From an uncultured Eubacteriales bacterium (GTDB lineage: Bacteria; Bacillota; Clostridia; Oscillospirales; Ruminococcaceae), in contig OMXI01000001.1 of assembly GCA_900314975.1 (NCBI GenBank), forward strand, positions 62,001 through 126,000: a stretch of 64,000 nucleotides of DNA, written 5' to 3'. The translations under genes were made by a program, and so were the position numbers. Under the pieces are notes generated by a model. That model did no database searches, was not told the DNA's origin, and saw only the letters and a list, made by a program, of their open reading frames with translations. Of this stretch, positions 1 to 8,378 are shown in pieces; position 1 is the first letter of the stretch; every line of letters begins with the position of its first letter.

Positions 1-72
1 ATACATATGCTTTCAAGGCATAAATACGAAATTGTTGCCGCAGGCAAAAAAGTACTTGACAGGCTTGAATAA
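1..72 (+). CDS. C-terminal end of an unknown protein (partial)
   Basis: An open frame enters from the left edge and ends at TAA (70-72), giving about 23 residues, mostly charged at the end (KKVLDRLE). Its start and function lie outside the window and I do not recognise it. The consensus promoter of the downstream tRNA-Pro overlaps its last codons and stop, so the tRNA can be transcribed independently. With so few codons it could also be a chance frame. Confidence 0.45.
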   Translation: MHMLSRHKYEIVAAGKKVLDRLE

Positions 73-84
73 AAATGGTATAAT
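56..84 (+). promoter_or_regulatory. Promoter of tRNA-Pro
   Basis: TTGACA (56-61), a 17-bp spacer and TATAAT (79-84) form a perfect vegetative sigma promoter, 11 bp before the tRNA 5' end. The -35 box lies inside the end of the upstream reading frame. Confidence 0.9.
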
Positions 85-95
85 ATTTTGGTAAT

Positions 96-169
96 CGGGG
101 TGTGGCGCAGATTGGTAGCGCGCTTCCTTGGGGTGGAAGAGGTCGTCGGTTCAAATCCGGTCACTCCGA
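96..169 (+). tRNA. tRNA-Pro (GGG)
   Basis: A cloverleaf can be folded. The acceptor arm CGGGGTG pairs with CACTCCG, the anticodon stem CTTCC pairs with GGAAG around the loop TTGGGGT (anticodon GGG), and the T loop is GGTTCAAATCC. The discriminator is A and CCA is not encoded, so the CCA-adding enzyme must supply it. It reads proline CCC/CCU codons. Confidence 0.93.
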
Positions 170-178
170 CTCAAAAGA

Positions 179-212
179 AGAGTCCTTCGCTTTATGCGCG
201 GGACTTTTTTTA
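179..212 (+). terminator. Intrinsic terminator after tRNA-Pro
   Basis: AGTCC and GGACT form the outer stem, with an inner CGC/GCG, and a run of T follows directly. It ends the single-gene tRNA-Pro transcript. Confidence 0.75.
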
Positions 213-240
213 TTGCACAAAAAAGAGGCAAGAACTTATA

Positions 241-268
241 TCTTACCTCTTACCTCTTACATCTTACC
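241..268. repeat. Heptanucleotide tandem repeat (TCTTACC)4
   Basis: Four direct copies of a 7-bp unit, TCTTACC, TCTTACC, TCTTACA, TCTTACC, are followed by a partial TCT. A degenerate copy may precede them at 234-240. The array sits just beyond the stop codon (274) of the minus-strand gene and beyond the tRNA terminator. Confidence 0.85.
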
Positions 269-273
269 TCTGT

Positions 274-831
274 TTACCATCTGTCCTCGCAGTCGGCTAT
301 CATTTTCTGCACTTCCTCGTTATTGTACAGACCCAGATCAAACAGCCTGTCGACCTGTTTTTTTGTTATCTTTCCTGTCAGCGAGTAAACAAACTGTCCG
401 TGTTCGCGCTGTGTGCCGTCCCACGAATCTATTATTTTCAGCCAGCCAGCCTTGCCAAGCGTTCTCTCGGGCAGCTCTGCCCCGGGAAAAAATTTCTCGC
501 AAAGCATTACGGCGGCTTTTGTATGGTTGGTATAGTTGCAGGAATATGTGTCTCCGTCGGGTGACATCCAGCCGAGCTTGAAGGTATCCTGATTCTTAAA
601 GAACATCTCTTCAAGTGTCAGCGGGCAGCCGTCGGACTCGACTATTTTGACAAACATATAATCCTTATCGGTGAATCGGAAATAGCCGCTTTCGCCTGTA
701 AGCACGACGGGAAGCTGCTCTTTGGAAATCATTTTTTCAAACTTTGTTCCCTTTAATGATTTGAGAGTATCGCAGTAATCATAGTAATAATAGCCCGTTT
801 CGGACTTATATATTGCGTATTTACGCTTCAA
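274..831 (-). CDS. Hypothetical protein, 185 aa
   Basis: I do not recognise the family. The start is TTG at 831, chosen because a strong GGAGGGAG ribosome-binding site lies 5-6 nt upstream and no better start follows. The protein is probably soluble, with no signal peptide or membrane helix. It is rich in tyrosine near the N terminus (YYYYDY) and has several Trp and Cys residues. It faces tRNA-Pro convergently, and an AT-rich 200-bp gap separates it from the divergent phosphoesterase gene. No partner gene suggests a role. Confidence 0.7.
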   Translation of the reverse strand: MKRKYAIYKSETGYYYYDYCDTLKSLKGTKFEKMISKEQLPVVLTGESGYFRFTDKDYMFVKIVESDGCPLTLEEMFFKNQDTFKLGWMSPDGDTYSCNYTNHTKAAVMLCEKFFPGAELPERTLGKAGWLKIIDSWDGTQREHGQFVYSLTGKITKKQVDRLFDLGLYNNEEVQKMIADCEDRW

Positions 832-1002
832 GCGAACTCCCTCCTCTTCAAAAAGAATAAATGATCAAAATGAACAATAATCTCTAATTATTTAATATAA
901 CATTATTTTTTCACTTATGCAAGTGTTTTTTTGAATTTTTGAGGATTTTTTTCATTTTTCTTACTTAAATTTATGAAATTTTCGTGAAGAGGCAAAAGTG
1001 TA

Positions 1003-1031
1003 TTGTAAAATCCGAAAAAATGTGGTAAAAT
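1003..1031 (+). promoter_or_regulatory. Promoter of the YfcE-type phosphoesterase
   Basis: TTGTAA (1003-1008), a 17-bp spacer and TAAAAT (1026-1031) preceded by TGG (extended -10). The predicted start site near 1038 lies downstream of an in-frame GTG at 1032, so that GTG cannot be used. This supports the TTG start at 1071. Confidence 0.65.
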
Positions 1032-1070
1032 GTGAGTGAATTAAGACACGGTCAACGGAGGTTAGTAAAA

Positions 1071-1547
1071 TTGCGAGTTGTAGTTTTTTCCGATACGCAC
1101 GGCAATATGGCTGCTGCGGATAAAATAGTTTCTGACAATATTTCCTGCGACCACTTTATCTTTCTGGGCGACGGAATAAACGATGTGGAGATACTGCGCT
1201 CAAAGTATCCCGATAAGAGCTTTTTCTGTGTTGCGGGCAACTGTGACAAGTGCAGTGCGCCGACATCTATGGTGATTGAGCTTTTCAACACGCGTATTCT
1301 TTTAACGCACGGTCATCTTTTAGGCATCAGCGAGGGTACGGACGAGCTTGTCAAGCTCGCTAAAAAAGAAAAAGTCGCATTTGCGCTTTTCGGGCACACA
1401 CACAAAAGATATTACAAGCAGGAACACGGGATATACCTTCTTAACCCCGGCAGTGCGTCACTGCCAAAGGACGACCTTCCGCCTTCATGTGCATTTATGG
1501 ACATTACGCCATACGGCATAAACTGTATGCTTATTGACCTTACATAA
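1071..1547 (+). CDS. YfcE/MJ0936-type metallophosphoesterase
   Basis: A 158-residue calcineurin-like phosphoesterase of the small YfcE/MJ0936 family. These are cytoplasmic, metal-dependent phosphodiesterases with poorly defined natural substrates. The metal-binding motifs appear in order: SDTHGN at the N terminus, GDG, GNCD, then GHTHK near residue 110 and a terminal NPGS. Length matches the family. I chose TTG at 1071 because GGAGG lies at 1057-1061, nine nt upstream, and the protein then begins MRVVVFSDTHG as expected. It is a single-gene unit ended by the terminator at 1552-1590. Confidence 0.88.
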   Translation: MRVVVFSDTHGNMAAADKIVSDNISCDHFIFLGDGINDVEILRSKYPDKSFFCVAGNCDKCSAPTSMVIELFNTRILLTHGHLLGISEGTDELVKLAKKEKVAFALFGHTHKRYYKQEHGIYLLNPGSASLPKDDLPPSCAFMDITPYGINCMLIDLT

Positions 1548-1551
1548 CTGC

Positions 1552-1590
1552 TGTCCCCTGCGGTACTGTTCTGCACGGGGACATTTTATT
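1552..1590 (+). terminator. Intrinsic terminator after the phosphoesterase
   Basis: TGTCCCC (1552-1558) pairs with GGGGACA (1577-1583), extended by TGC/GCA inside, followed by TTTTATTT. It separates the gene from the surface-protein gene. Confidence 0.8.
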
Positions 1591-1646
1591 TGAACGGCGA
1601 TATGCTAAATTTTAAAACAAATCAAGTTAACGAGGAGACAGTTCAG

Positions 1647-4600
1647 ATGAAGAAAAAGATACTTGCGGCGCTGCTTGCAATGGGTATGGTATTTATGCAG
1701 GCGGCTTATCTGCCGGATGTTTTTGAACAAGGCGGCAGTGCATATGCGATTGAGGGCGAGCTGGAGGATTATTCTTACAGCACGCTTGAGGACGGCACGC
1801 TGAAGCTTACATACTGCGATGTACAGGACGGGAATGTTGTTATCCCCGCGCAGATAGGCGGTAAGACGGTAAGTGCTTTAGGAAAGGATCTGTTCAGGGA
1901 CAACAAAATAATCAAGGCTGTTACGATACCTGACAGCATAAAGAAAATCGGTGCATTTGCGTTCAGCGGCTGCGATGCGCTTGAAAGCGTAAGTATGCCG
2001 TACGCTCTTACGGATATCGGGGAAAAGGCTTTCCACGGGACAAAGTGGATAGACAAGGTAACTGCGGCGGACGGACTTGCTGTTGTAAACGGAGTGCTTA
2101 TCGAGGCGGCAGATACAAATGCGGTAAGCGCGGCTATCCCTGACGGCGTGAAAGTCGTAGGCGAAGGCGCTTTTGCGGAGATGACAAAGCTGACGGACAT
2201 TAGTATCCCTGCAAGTGTTACGGCACTTATGGACGATGCTTTCAGAAACTGCACGGCACTGAAAAGCATCGTCGTGCCGAAAACTGTTACGGGCTTGCGC
2301 TATCACGCGCTGGGTTACAAATATGCATCGGGCGTTTACAGCAAAATCGACGGGTTCAGAATTTTCTGTTATAATGGTACGGGTGCACAGAACTACTCAA
2401 AGTGGAACAGTCTTGACTATCTGCTGATAGACGAAGTGCCCGAAAGGATATACGGCAAAGACAGGTTTGAGACAGCTTTCGGTGTGGCAGATGCAATGCG
2501 CTGTGCAAACGGCGGAAGCAAATTCAAGAACGTTATTATCGCATCGGGAATGGATTTTGCCGATGCATTGAGTGCGGCATATCTTGCAAAGGTGAAAAAT
2601 GCACCGATTATCCTTGCGGCTGATTTTGCGCTTGACAGGGTCGCAAAATACGTTAAGGCAAATTCAGACGCGAATGCGACGGTTTACATAATCGGCGGAA
2701 ATGCTGCCGTTTCATCAAACACGGAAAAGGCTCTGGGCGGCTTGAAAACTATACGTATTGCAGGTCCGAACAGATATCTTACCAATCTTTTGGTACTTAA
2801 CGAGGCTGGGGTGAGCAGCGAGGAGCTGCTCGCGGTTTCGGGACTTGACTATGCAGACGCTCTTTCGGCATCGGCTGTGGGCAAGCCTATACTGCTGGTA
2901 CCGACGAACTCCCTGCTTGCTAACCAGCAGTCTTATCTGAAAACGCTCACGAGCAAAAGTGCGGTCATTATCGGCGGCACGGGCGCGGTAAGCAGCAGCG
3001 TTCAGACACAGCTTGGCGCGGCGATAGCAAACGTCATCCGTGTAGGCGGTGCAGACAGGTACGAGACATCTGCAAAGGTCGCTGAAAAGTACTTCCCCAA
3101 CGCGCAGTCGGTAATGCTTTCGTACGGCATAAACTACCCCGACGGTCTGTGCGGCGGACCCTTGGCTATGAAGCACTCGATGCCTTTACTGCTTTGCACA
3201 GGCAGCAGCTTTATCGCTGCAAAGAACTATGCGGTCAAGGCAATGCCGACAAAGGCGGTCGTCCTCGGTGGACAGACGCTTGTAACTGACGAGGCAGTAA
3301 GAGCTATACTCAGCACAGGCATTACTGCTACGCACACAACAAGCAGCATAAGCCTGAATTGGAAGAGCGTATATGGTGCGCAAAAGTACGATATTCTTGA
3401 GGTAACAGGCTCAAAGAGAAGGCTTGGAACGGTAAGCGGCACAAGCTTTACATACACACTCGGTTCTGCGCAGACGCAGAAAATCGAGGTAATACCGCTT
3501 AAAGCTGACTCAAGCGCTATAACAGAAAGCATTATGTTCATCGTAACGGGTACTGACCCTGCGGCTGTAAGCGGTCTGCGTGCAGTCAGCGTATCATCAA
3601 GCACTGCACAAATCACCTGGAACGATACAAGTCACACTTCATATCAGGTTTACCGCAAAATAAACGGCACATTTACGCTCGTGGGCACAACGTCATCGAA
3701 CAGGTTCACGGATACCTCGCTCAAAGATGATTCAAACTACGAATACATGGTAAGATGTATGTTTGCAGAAGGCAGCGGAGAAAAGCATTACGGTGCATGC
3801 AGCTCTGTGCTCAAGCTCAAGACCGTACCCGCTACCCCTGTATTTACCGAATGCTCGTCGGGCTTTAACAGTATTACTCTGCGGTGGGTAAAGTCAAGCG
3901 ACATAACCACATACTATGCCTCTATCTGTAAAAACGGTACGTGGTACACTTACTCAACGACGAACAACTACTATGTGTTCAGCAATCTTACGCGCAGCAC
4001 ATCGTATCAGTTCAGGCTGTACGGTGTAAAGACCGTCAGCGGTACGAAATACAATACAAACACAGCAAGCTGCACGCTCGCTACCGATTCAACGGTAAAG
4101 AGCAAGACGGCGTTCAAGATATACGCTTCGCCGAGCACATCTGCACAGGTGGTTTACAGCGGAGGTGCAGGTATAGTACTCACACGAAAGGGCGTTTACA
4201 GCACAAGCTGGTACAAGGTTTATCTGCCGGGCACAACAAGCGGAAGCTTTGGCTACGTGCCTGCAAGTCAGGTGGCTGGATATGTGAACCTTAATTTCTC
4301 ACCGATAGCACAGCTTGGCTGGGCAGGCGGAAAGCCTATGCCTACGGGCTGCGAAACGACAGCTCTTGCTACACTGCTTGCCTGCCACCTCGGACTGCCG
4401 TGTACAAAGAATCTGCTTGCTGACAGCTTCCTCACTATTGTGGGATATGTAGTCGGTGACCCGCACTATGCATCCTGGGGAAGCCCTTACGACAGTAATG
4501 CATACGGTGTTATGTCTCCCGCGCTTGCGGAAACGGCTAACAGGTTCCTTAAATCCATCGGCGTGAGAGACCAGTACCAGATAGACGTTCACCTTGACAA

Positions 4601-4982
4601 TGACCCGAATATGAGCTGGCACAAGCTCGACACGGGTACTATAACGCACACCACGGGACTTGACCTTGCAGGGCTCAAGAGCGAGCTTGAAAAGGGGCAC
4701 GCGGTTCAGATATGGTGGATAACACGAGGCGCTGACCCTGATTCGTATGTAACGTTCAACATACAGCGCGGTCAGAGATACTCGCACGACGGCACGGGAA
4801 CATACAAGTTCACGTGGGTCGGCACACAGCACGGCTCGGTATTATCGGGGTATGACGAGACCACAGGCAACTTTATAATTGCCGACGTGGGCTGGGGCTA
4901 CACGGTTTATCACTCTATGAGCCATTTTATGAAGATCTACACTGCACAGGGCAGACAATCTATCGTAATATATAAGAAATAA
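1647..4982 (+). CDS. Secreted multidomain protein: LRR, CWB2 repeats, FN3, SH3-like, C39-type peptidase
   Basis: An 1,111-residue exported protein, with ATG 1647 after GAGGAGA. Rough order: a signal peptide (MKKKIL, a hydrophobic stretch, then AYA near residue 34); BspA-type leucine-rich repeats (about 50-230); three cell-wall-binding-2 repeats (about 263-550) with the hallmarks GKDRFET, GPNRYLT and GGADRYET; fibronectin-III-like modules (about 560-810); an SH3-like module (about 812-880); and a papain-like domain resembling Peptidase_C39_2 (about 882-1111). Candidate catalytic residues are Cys902 (in TGCETT) and His1062 (in TQHGS), with a downstream ADVGWG. CWB2 repeats tether proteins non-covalently to wall polymers in Clostridia. 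Inference: a surface peptidase that processes proteins or peptidoglycan-linked peptides, with LRR/FN3 for binding. It is monocistronic, with its own terminator. Confidence 0.85.
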   Translation: MKKKILAALLAMGMVFMQAAYLPDVFEQGGSAYAIEGELEDYSYSTLEDGTLKLTYCDVQDGNVVIPAQIGGKTVSALGKDLFRDNKIIKAVTIPDSIKKIGAFAFSGCDALESVSMPYALTDIGEKAFHGTKWIDKVTAADGLAVVNGVLIEAADTNAVSAAIPDGVKVVGEGAFAEMTKLTDISIPASVTALMDDAFRNCTALKSIVVPKTVTGLRYHALGYKYASGVYSKIDGFRIFCYNGTGAQNYSKWNSLDYLLIDEVPERIYGKDRFETAFGVADAMRCANGGSKFKNVIIASGMDFADALSAAYLAKVKNAPIILAADFALDRVAKYVKANSDANATVYIIGGNAAVSSNTEKALGGLKTIRIAGPNRYLTNLLVLNEAGVSSEELLAVSGLDYADALSASAVGKPILLVPTNSLLANQQSYLKTLTSKSAVIIGGTGAVSSSVQTQLGAAIANVIRVGGADRYETSAKVAEKYFPNAQSVMLSYGINYPDGLCGGPLAMKHSMPLLLCTGSSFIAAKNYAVKAMPTKAVVLGGQTLVTDEAVRAILSTGITATHTTSSISLNWKSVYGAQKYDILEVTGSKRRLGTVSGTSFTYTLGSAQTQKIEVIPLKADSSAITESIMFIVTGTDPAAVSGLRAVSVSSSTAQITWNDTSHTSYQVYRKINGTFTLVGTTSSNRFTDTSLKDDSNYEYMVRCMFAEGSGEKHYGACSSVLKLKTVPATPVFTECSSGFNSITLRWVKSSDITTYYASICKNGTWYTYSTTNNYYVFSNLTRSTSYQFRLYGVKTVSGTKYNTNTASCTLATDSTVKSKTAFKIYASPSTSAQVVYSGGAGIVLTRKGVYSTSWYKVYLPGTTSGSFGYVPASQVAGYVNLNFSPIAQLGWAGGKPMPTGCETTALATLLACHLGLPCTKNLLADSFLTIVGYVVGDPHYASWGSPYDSNAYGVMSPALAETANRFLKSIGVRDQYQIDVHLDNDPNMSWHKLDTGTITHTTGLDLAGLKSELEKGHAVQIWWITRGADPDSYVTFNIQRGQRYSHDGTGTYKFTWVGTQHGSVLSGYDETTGNFIIADVGWGYTVYHSMSHFMKIYTAQGRQSIVIYKK

Positions 4983-4987
4983 CACAA

Positions 4988-5019
4988 AGAGATGCTCACG
5001 CCCGGGCATCTCTTTTTTT
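4988..5019 (+). terminator. Intrinsic terminator after the surface protein
   Basis: AGAGATGC (4988-4995) pairs with GCATCTCT (5006-5013), followed by seven T. Confidence 0.9.
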
Positions 5020-5041
5020 GTAAAATCATACACTCTTTTCA

Positions 5042-5070
5042 TTGACAAATCAAAGATAAATTGATATAAT
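5042..5070 (+). promoter_or_regulatory. Promoter of the HD-GYP gene
   Basis: TTGACA (5042-5047), 17 bp, TATAAT (5065-5070): a perfect consensus, giving a leader of about 45 nt. Confidence 0.9.
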
Positions 5071-5120
5071 TATCTTGGTGTATTATTCTCCCTTGCGGAA
5101 AAGAAAGAGGTGCAATACCT

Positions 5121-6815
5121 TTGACGTTTTTTTACGACCTGATGCTTGCGCTGTCTCTTGTACTGTCGGCAGTTTATCTGTTTATGTGGCACAGGCATTT
5201 TGATGTTCATATAACGCTTGTATTCACACTTGCGCCTATTACTAACCTTGGATTTTCGCTGTTTGCACGCTCGCAGAATCTGCAGGAGGCTCTTGTGGCG
5301 CAAAAGCTTTCATATATCGGCGGTTCGTATTTGCTGATGTTTATCATGTTTATGGTATTCAGCCTTTGCCATATTAAGCTGAACCGTTTGCTGCGAGTCG
5401 CATTTATGCTTTTGAGTACGGTGATGTACGGCTTTGTTCTGACGATAGGCTTTTCGGATATCTTCTACAAGTCGACCACGACATTTGAGATAGTCGACGG
5501 AAATGCCAAGCTGAACAAGGACTACGGCTTTATGCACACCTTGTTTTTTACCGTTGTTATTGCGTACTTTACACTCACCTTATTTGCTATTGTATATAGC
5601 TATTTAAGGAAAAACCAGGTTTCCAGAAAGATGATATATCTTTTGTTCCTGTCGGAAGTTGTGGCGATAGCGGCTTACTTCTCTGGAAGAAGCGTTATCG
5701 AAAACATTCAGCTTTTGCCTGCGGCGTATGTGTTCGGTCAGGCGATGTATCTTATCATTGTTTACAAAATCGGTCTTTACAACGTCACGGATACGGCTAT
5801 TGACTCTATGGTCGAATCGGGCGACACGGGATTTGTTTCGATAGACTTTAAAAAGAAGTATCTGGGCAGCAATAAAACAGCCAGAAAGATTTTCCCGTTC
5901 CTTGAAAAGCTCACTGTTGACAAGTCGATAACCAAAAGCGACGATGTAAACAATACGTTCGTAAAATGGCTTGACGAGTTCAACGAGGACGACAGCAAAA
6001 ATAAGCTGTACTACGAAAAAGACGGCAAGATATACCTTGTGAACATCACTTACCTTTTTGATGGGCGCAAAAACAAAGGCTATCAGTTCTTTATTACAGA
6101 CGACACAAAGAACCAGCAGTACATAAAGCTTATCAACTCGTTCAATGACGAGCTGCGAAACGAGGTCTATGAAAAGACCAATCACATCATTGAGATGCAC
6201 GACAAGCTGGTAATCAGCATGGCGACCATGGTTGAAAGCAGAGACAACTCAACGGGCGGTCACATCAAGAGAACGAGCATGGGTGTAAAGCTACTGACAG
6301 ACGAGATGAAAAAGGCACATTATGCTAATCTGCACGAGGATTTCTACAGCCGCATAATAAAGGCTGCGCCTATGCACGACCTTGGAAAGATAGCTGTAGA
6401 CGATGCGATACTTCGCAAGCCAGGCAAATACACTGCTGAAGAATACGAGCAGATGAAAAAACACGCTGCGGAGGGTGCAAAGATAGTTCACCAGATACTT
6501 GAAGGCACTGACGACCTTGAATTCCACGTAATTGCGGAGAATGTCGCACACTACCACCACGAGCGCTGGGACGGCTCGGGCTATCCGTGCGGTCTTAAGG
6601 CGGACGAGATTCCGATCGAGGCGCGCATTATGGCTATTGCCGATGTTTACGATGCGCTTGTGAGCAAGAGAGTATACAAAGAAAAAATGTCATTTGAGCA
6701 AGCGAATAAAATCATTCTTGAAGGTATGGGAACGCAGTTTGACAAAATGCTTGAACCGTTCTATATGCGTGCAAGACCAAAGCTTGAGGAGTATTACAGC
6801 TCAATAGAGTGCTAA
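5121..6815 (+). CDS. Membrane HD-GYP domain phosphodiesterase
   Basis: A 564-residue membrane signalling protein. Residues 1 to about 215 form seven or eight hydrophobic segments resembling a histidine-kinase-type 7TM sensor. Residues about 220-350 form a PAS-like cytoplasmic linker. The C-terminal HD-GYP domain carries the His419-Asp420 pair (MHDLGK), AHYHHERWDGSGYP (Gly487-Tyr488-Pro489) and ARIMAIADVYDAL. HD-GYP enzymes hydrolyse cyclic di-GMP or related dinucleotides. The intact HD and GYP signatures suggest activity, with the membrane part probably sensing an extracellular or membrane cue. The start is TTG at 5121 with AAAGAGG ten nt upstream. It is a single-gene unit between a perfect promoter and a hairpin terminator, and no GGDEF gene is in the window. 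Confidence 0.88.
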   Translation: MTFFYDLMLALSLVLSAVYLFMWHRHFDVHITLVFTLAPITNLGFSLFARSQNLQEALVAQKLSYIGGSYLLMFIMFMVFSLCHIKLNRLLRVAFMLLSTVMYGFVLTIGFSDIFYKSTTTFEIVDGNAKLNKDYGFMHTLFFTVVIAYFTLTLFAIVYSYLRKNQVSRKMIYLLFLSEVVAIAAYFSGRSVIENIQLLPAAYVFGQAMYLIIVYKIGLYNVTDTAIDSMVESGDTGFVSIDFKKKYLGSNKTARKIFPFLEKLTVDKSITKSDDVNNTFVKWLDEFNEDDSKNKLYYEKDGKIYLVNITYLFDGRKNKGYQFFITDDTKNQQYIKLINSFNDELRNEVYEKTNHIIEMHDKLVISMATMVESRDNSTGGHIKRTSMGVKLLTDEMKKAHYANLHEDFYSRIIKAAPMHDLGKIAVDDAILRKPGKYTAEEYEQMKKHAAEGAKIVHQILEGTDDLEFHVIAENVAHYHHERWDGSGYPCGLKADEIPIEARIMAIADVYDALVSKRVYKEKMSFEQANKIILEGMGTQFDKMLEPFYMRARPKLEEYYSSIEC

Positions 6816-6820
6816 AATGC

Positions 6821-6860
6821 AAAAGTCCGGCTGACCGTTTAAGGTGAGTCGGACTTTTTT
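6821..6860. terminator. Bidirectional terminator between the HD-GYP gene and spoIVA
   Basis: An inverted repeat, AAAAGTCCG (6821-6829) and CGGACTTTTT (6850-6859), has T runs on both sides. It lies between two convergent stop codons. Confidence 0.85.
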
Positions 6861-6889
6861 GGTGCTTTGCAAAGTATAAGGCTTTTGTG

Positions 6890-8365
6890 TCAGAGGATAA
6901 AACAGATAAGTCCCGAACAGCCCTCGTTTATCATACGTTCTATCGTTTCGCGCAAGCGGTTGCGGGCATCGGCAGGCAGCTTGTTCATTTTGGTGTGCAA
7001 GCCCTCGTTGACAAGTTCGTGCAGGGATTTGCCGAAGATGTTGGACTCCCATATCTTTTCGGGGGAATCCTCAAAATCGTTGAGCATATAAAGCACAAGC
7101 TCCTCGGATTGCTTTTCGCTGCCAACTATTGGAGCGACCTCGGTATTGACGGTGGTTTTGAGCATATGTATTGCGGGCGCGGTAGCTTTAAGGCGTATGC
7201 CGTACTTGCTGCCCTGCTTTAGTATCTCGGGTTCGTCAAGTGTCAGCTCCTGCATTGAGGGCATTACTATGCCGTAGCCTGTTGCCTCCATTTCGTCGAT
7301 AGCATTGGCGTACTTGTCAAAGCGCTGTCTGACCTTTACAAGCTCCATTATACTGTTCATCAGACCGTTCTCGTCGCTGACCTCAAGCCCTGTTGCCTCG
7401 CCGATGACCTTGAAAAACAGTGACGGCTGAAGCTGTGCGTTTACGGTGGCACTCCCCTCTCCCAAGTCGATACCCGAAACTGATGCTGCGTTTATATACT
7501 CGCACTGTGAGAGAGAATCGGCAAGTGCTGTAATATCACGCAGGTTTCTGACCTCTGCGGCGGCAGTTCTGATATGCTCAAAGACTGCCTGCTTGAGCCA
7601 GTGTCCCTTTTCAAGCGAGTTTATCCAGTTCGGCATTGAGATATTGACCTCTTTTACAGGGAAGGCATAAAGCACCTGCGTAAGTATCTGCCTTATGTCG
7701 TCTTCGTCAAGGTCGATACAGCTTACGGGCATAACAGGTGCGCCGTATTTTTCCGTAAGGTCGCTGCACAGTTTTATCACATCTTTGTCGGTCGGGTCAA
7801 GGCTGTTCATCAGCACGACAAACGGCTTATTGATGCTTTGCAGCTCTTTTATCACGCGCTGCTCGCACTCCTCGTACTCGTCACGCGGAAGGTCGGTTAT
7901 GCTGCCGTCTGTGGTGACGACAAGACCTATGGTCGAGTGCTGGGTAATGACCTTTTCGGTGCCGACCTCTGCTGCCATGTTGAACGGCACCGGCTCGTCA
8001 AACCACGGTGTATCGACCATTCGCGGCGAATCGTTCTCGATATAGCCGATAGCGCTGGGGATTATATAGCCCACGCAGTCTATCATACGCACATTGAAGC
8101 TCGCGCCGCCGTCAATGGTTACTCTGACTGCCTCCTCGGGAATGAATTTCGGCTCGGTGGTCATTATCGTTTTGCCCGCAGAGGACTGCGGCAGCTCGTC
8201 GATTGCGCGTTCCTTGCGAAAGTCGCTCTCGATATTGGGTATAACGAACTGCTCCATAAACCTGTTGATAAATGTGGATTTGCCCGTGCGCACGGGTCCT
8301 ACCACACCGATATATATATCACCGCCCGTTCTTTCGGCGATGTCTGCATAAATGTCTTGTGCCAT
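6890..8365 (-). CDS. spoIVA: Stage IV sporulation protein A (spore coat assembly ATPase)
   Basis: A 491-residue SpoIVA of full family length. It has a TRAFAC-like N-terminal ATPase domain with Walker A GPVRTGKS (residues 23-30) and a switch region around DCVGY. A long middle domain follows, and the C terminus ends in the hydrophobic EGCSGLICFIL motif that anchors the protein to the forespore membrane. In Bacillus it polymerises under ATP hydrolysis into the coat basement layer. ATG 8365 follows GGAGG. It lies 13 bp downstream of the SPOCS/LysM gene on the same strand, so both are probably expressed in the mother cell. This is a strong marker of sporulation ability. Confidence 0.97.
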   Translation of the reverse strand: MAQDIYADIAERTGGDIYIGVVGPVRTGKSTFINRFMEQFVIPNIESDFRKERAIDELPQSSAGKTIMTTEPKFIPEEAVRVTIDGGASFNVRMIDCVGYIIPSAIGYIENDSPRMVDTPWFDEPVPFNMAAEVGTEKVITQHSTIGLVVTTDGSITDLPRDEYEECEQRVIKELQSINKPFVVLMNSLDPTDKDVIKLCSDLTEKYGAPVMPVSCIDLDEDDIRQILTQVLYAFPVKEVNISMPNWINSLEKGHWLKQAVFEHIRTAAAEVRNLRDITALADSLSQCEYINAASVSGIDLGEGSATVNAQLQPSLFFKVIGEATGLEVSDENGLMNSIMELVKVRQRFDKYANAIDEMEATGYGIVMPSMQELTLDEPEILKQGSKYGIRLKATAPAIHMLKTTVNTEVAPIVGSEKQSEELVLYMLNDFEDSPEKIWESNIFGKSLHELVNEGLHTKMNKLPADARNRLRETIERMINEGCSGLICFIL

Positions 8366-8378
8366 TATCTGTACCTCC

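Noticed and set aside
88-581. Three overlapping plus-strand frames across tRNA-Pro
   Set aside because: They read through a tRNA, its terminator and the antisense of a gene with a strong ribosome site.
1032-1070. GTG at 1032 as start of the phosphoesterase
   Set aside because: It lies upstream of the predicted transcription start and adds 13 residues before the conserved N terminus; TTG 1071 has the ribosome site.
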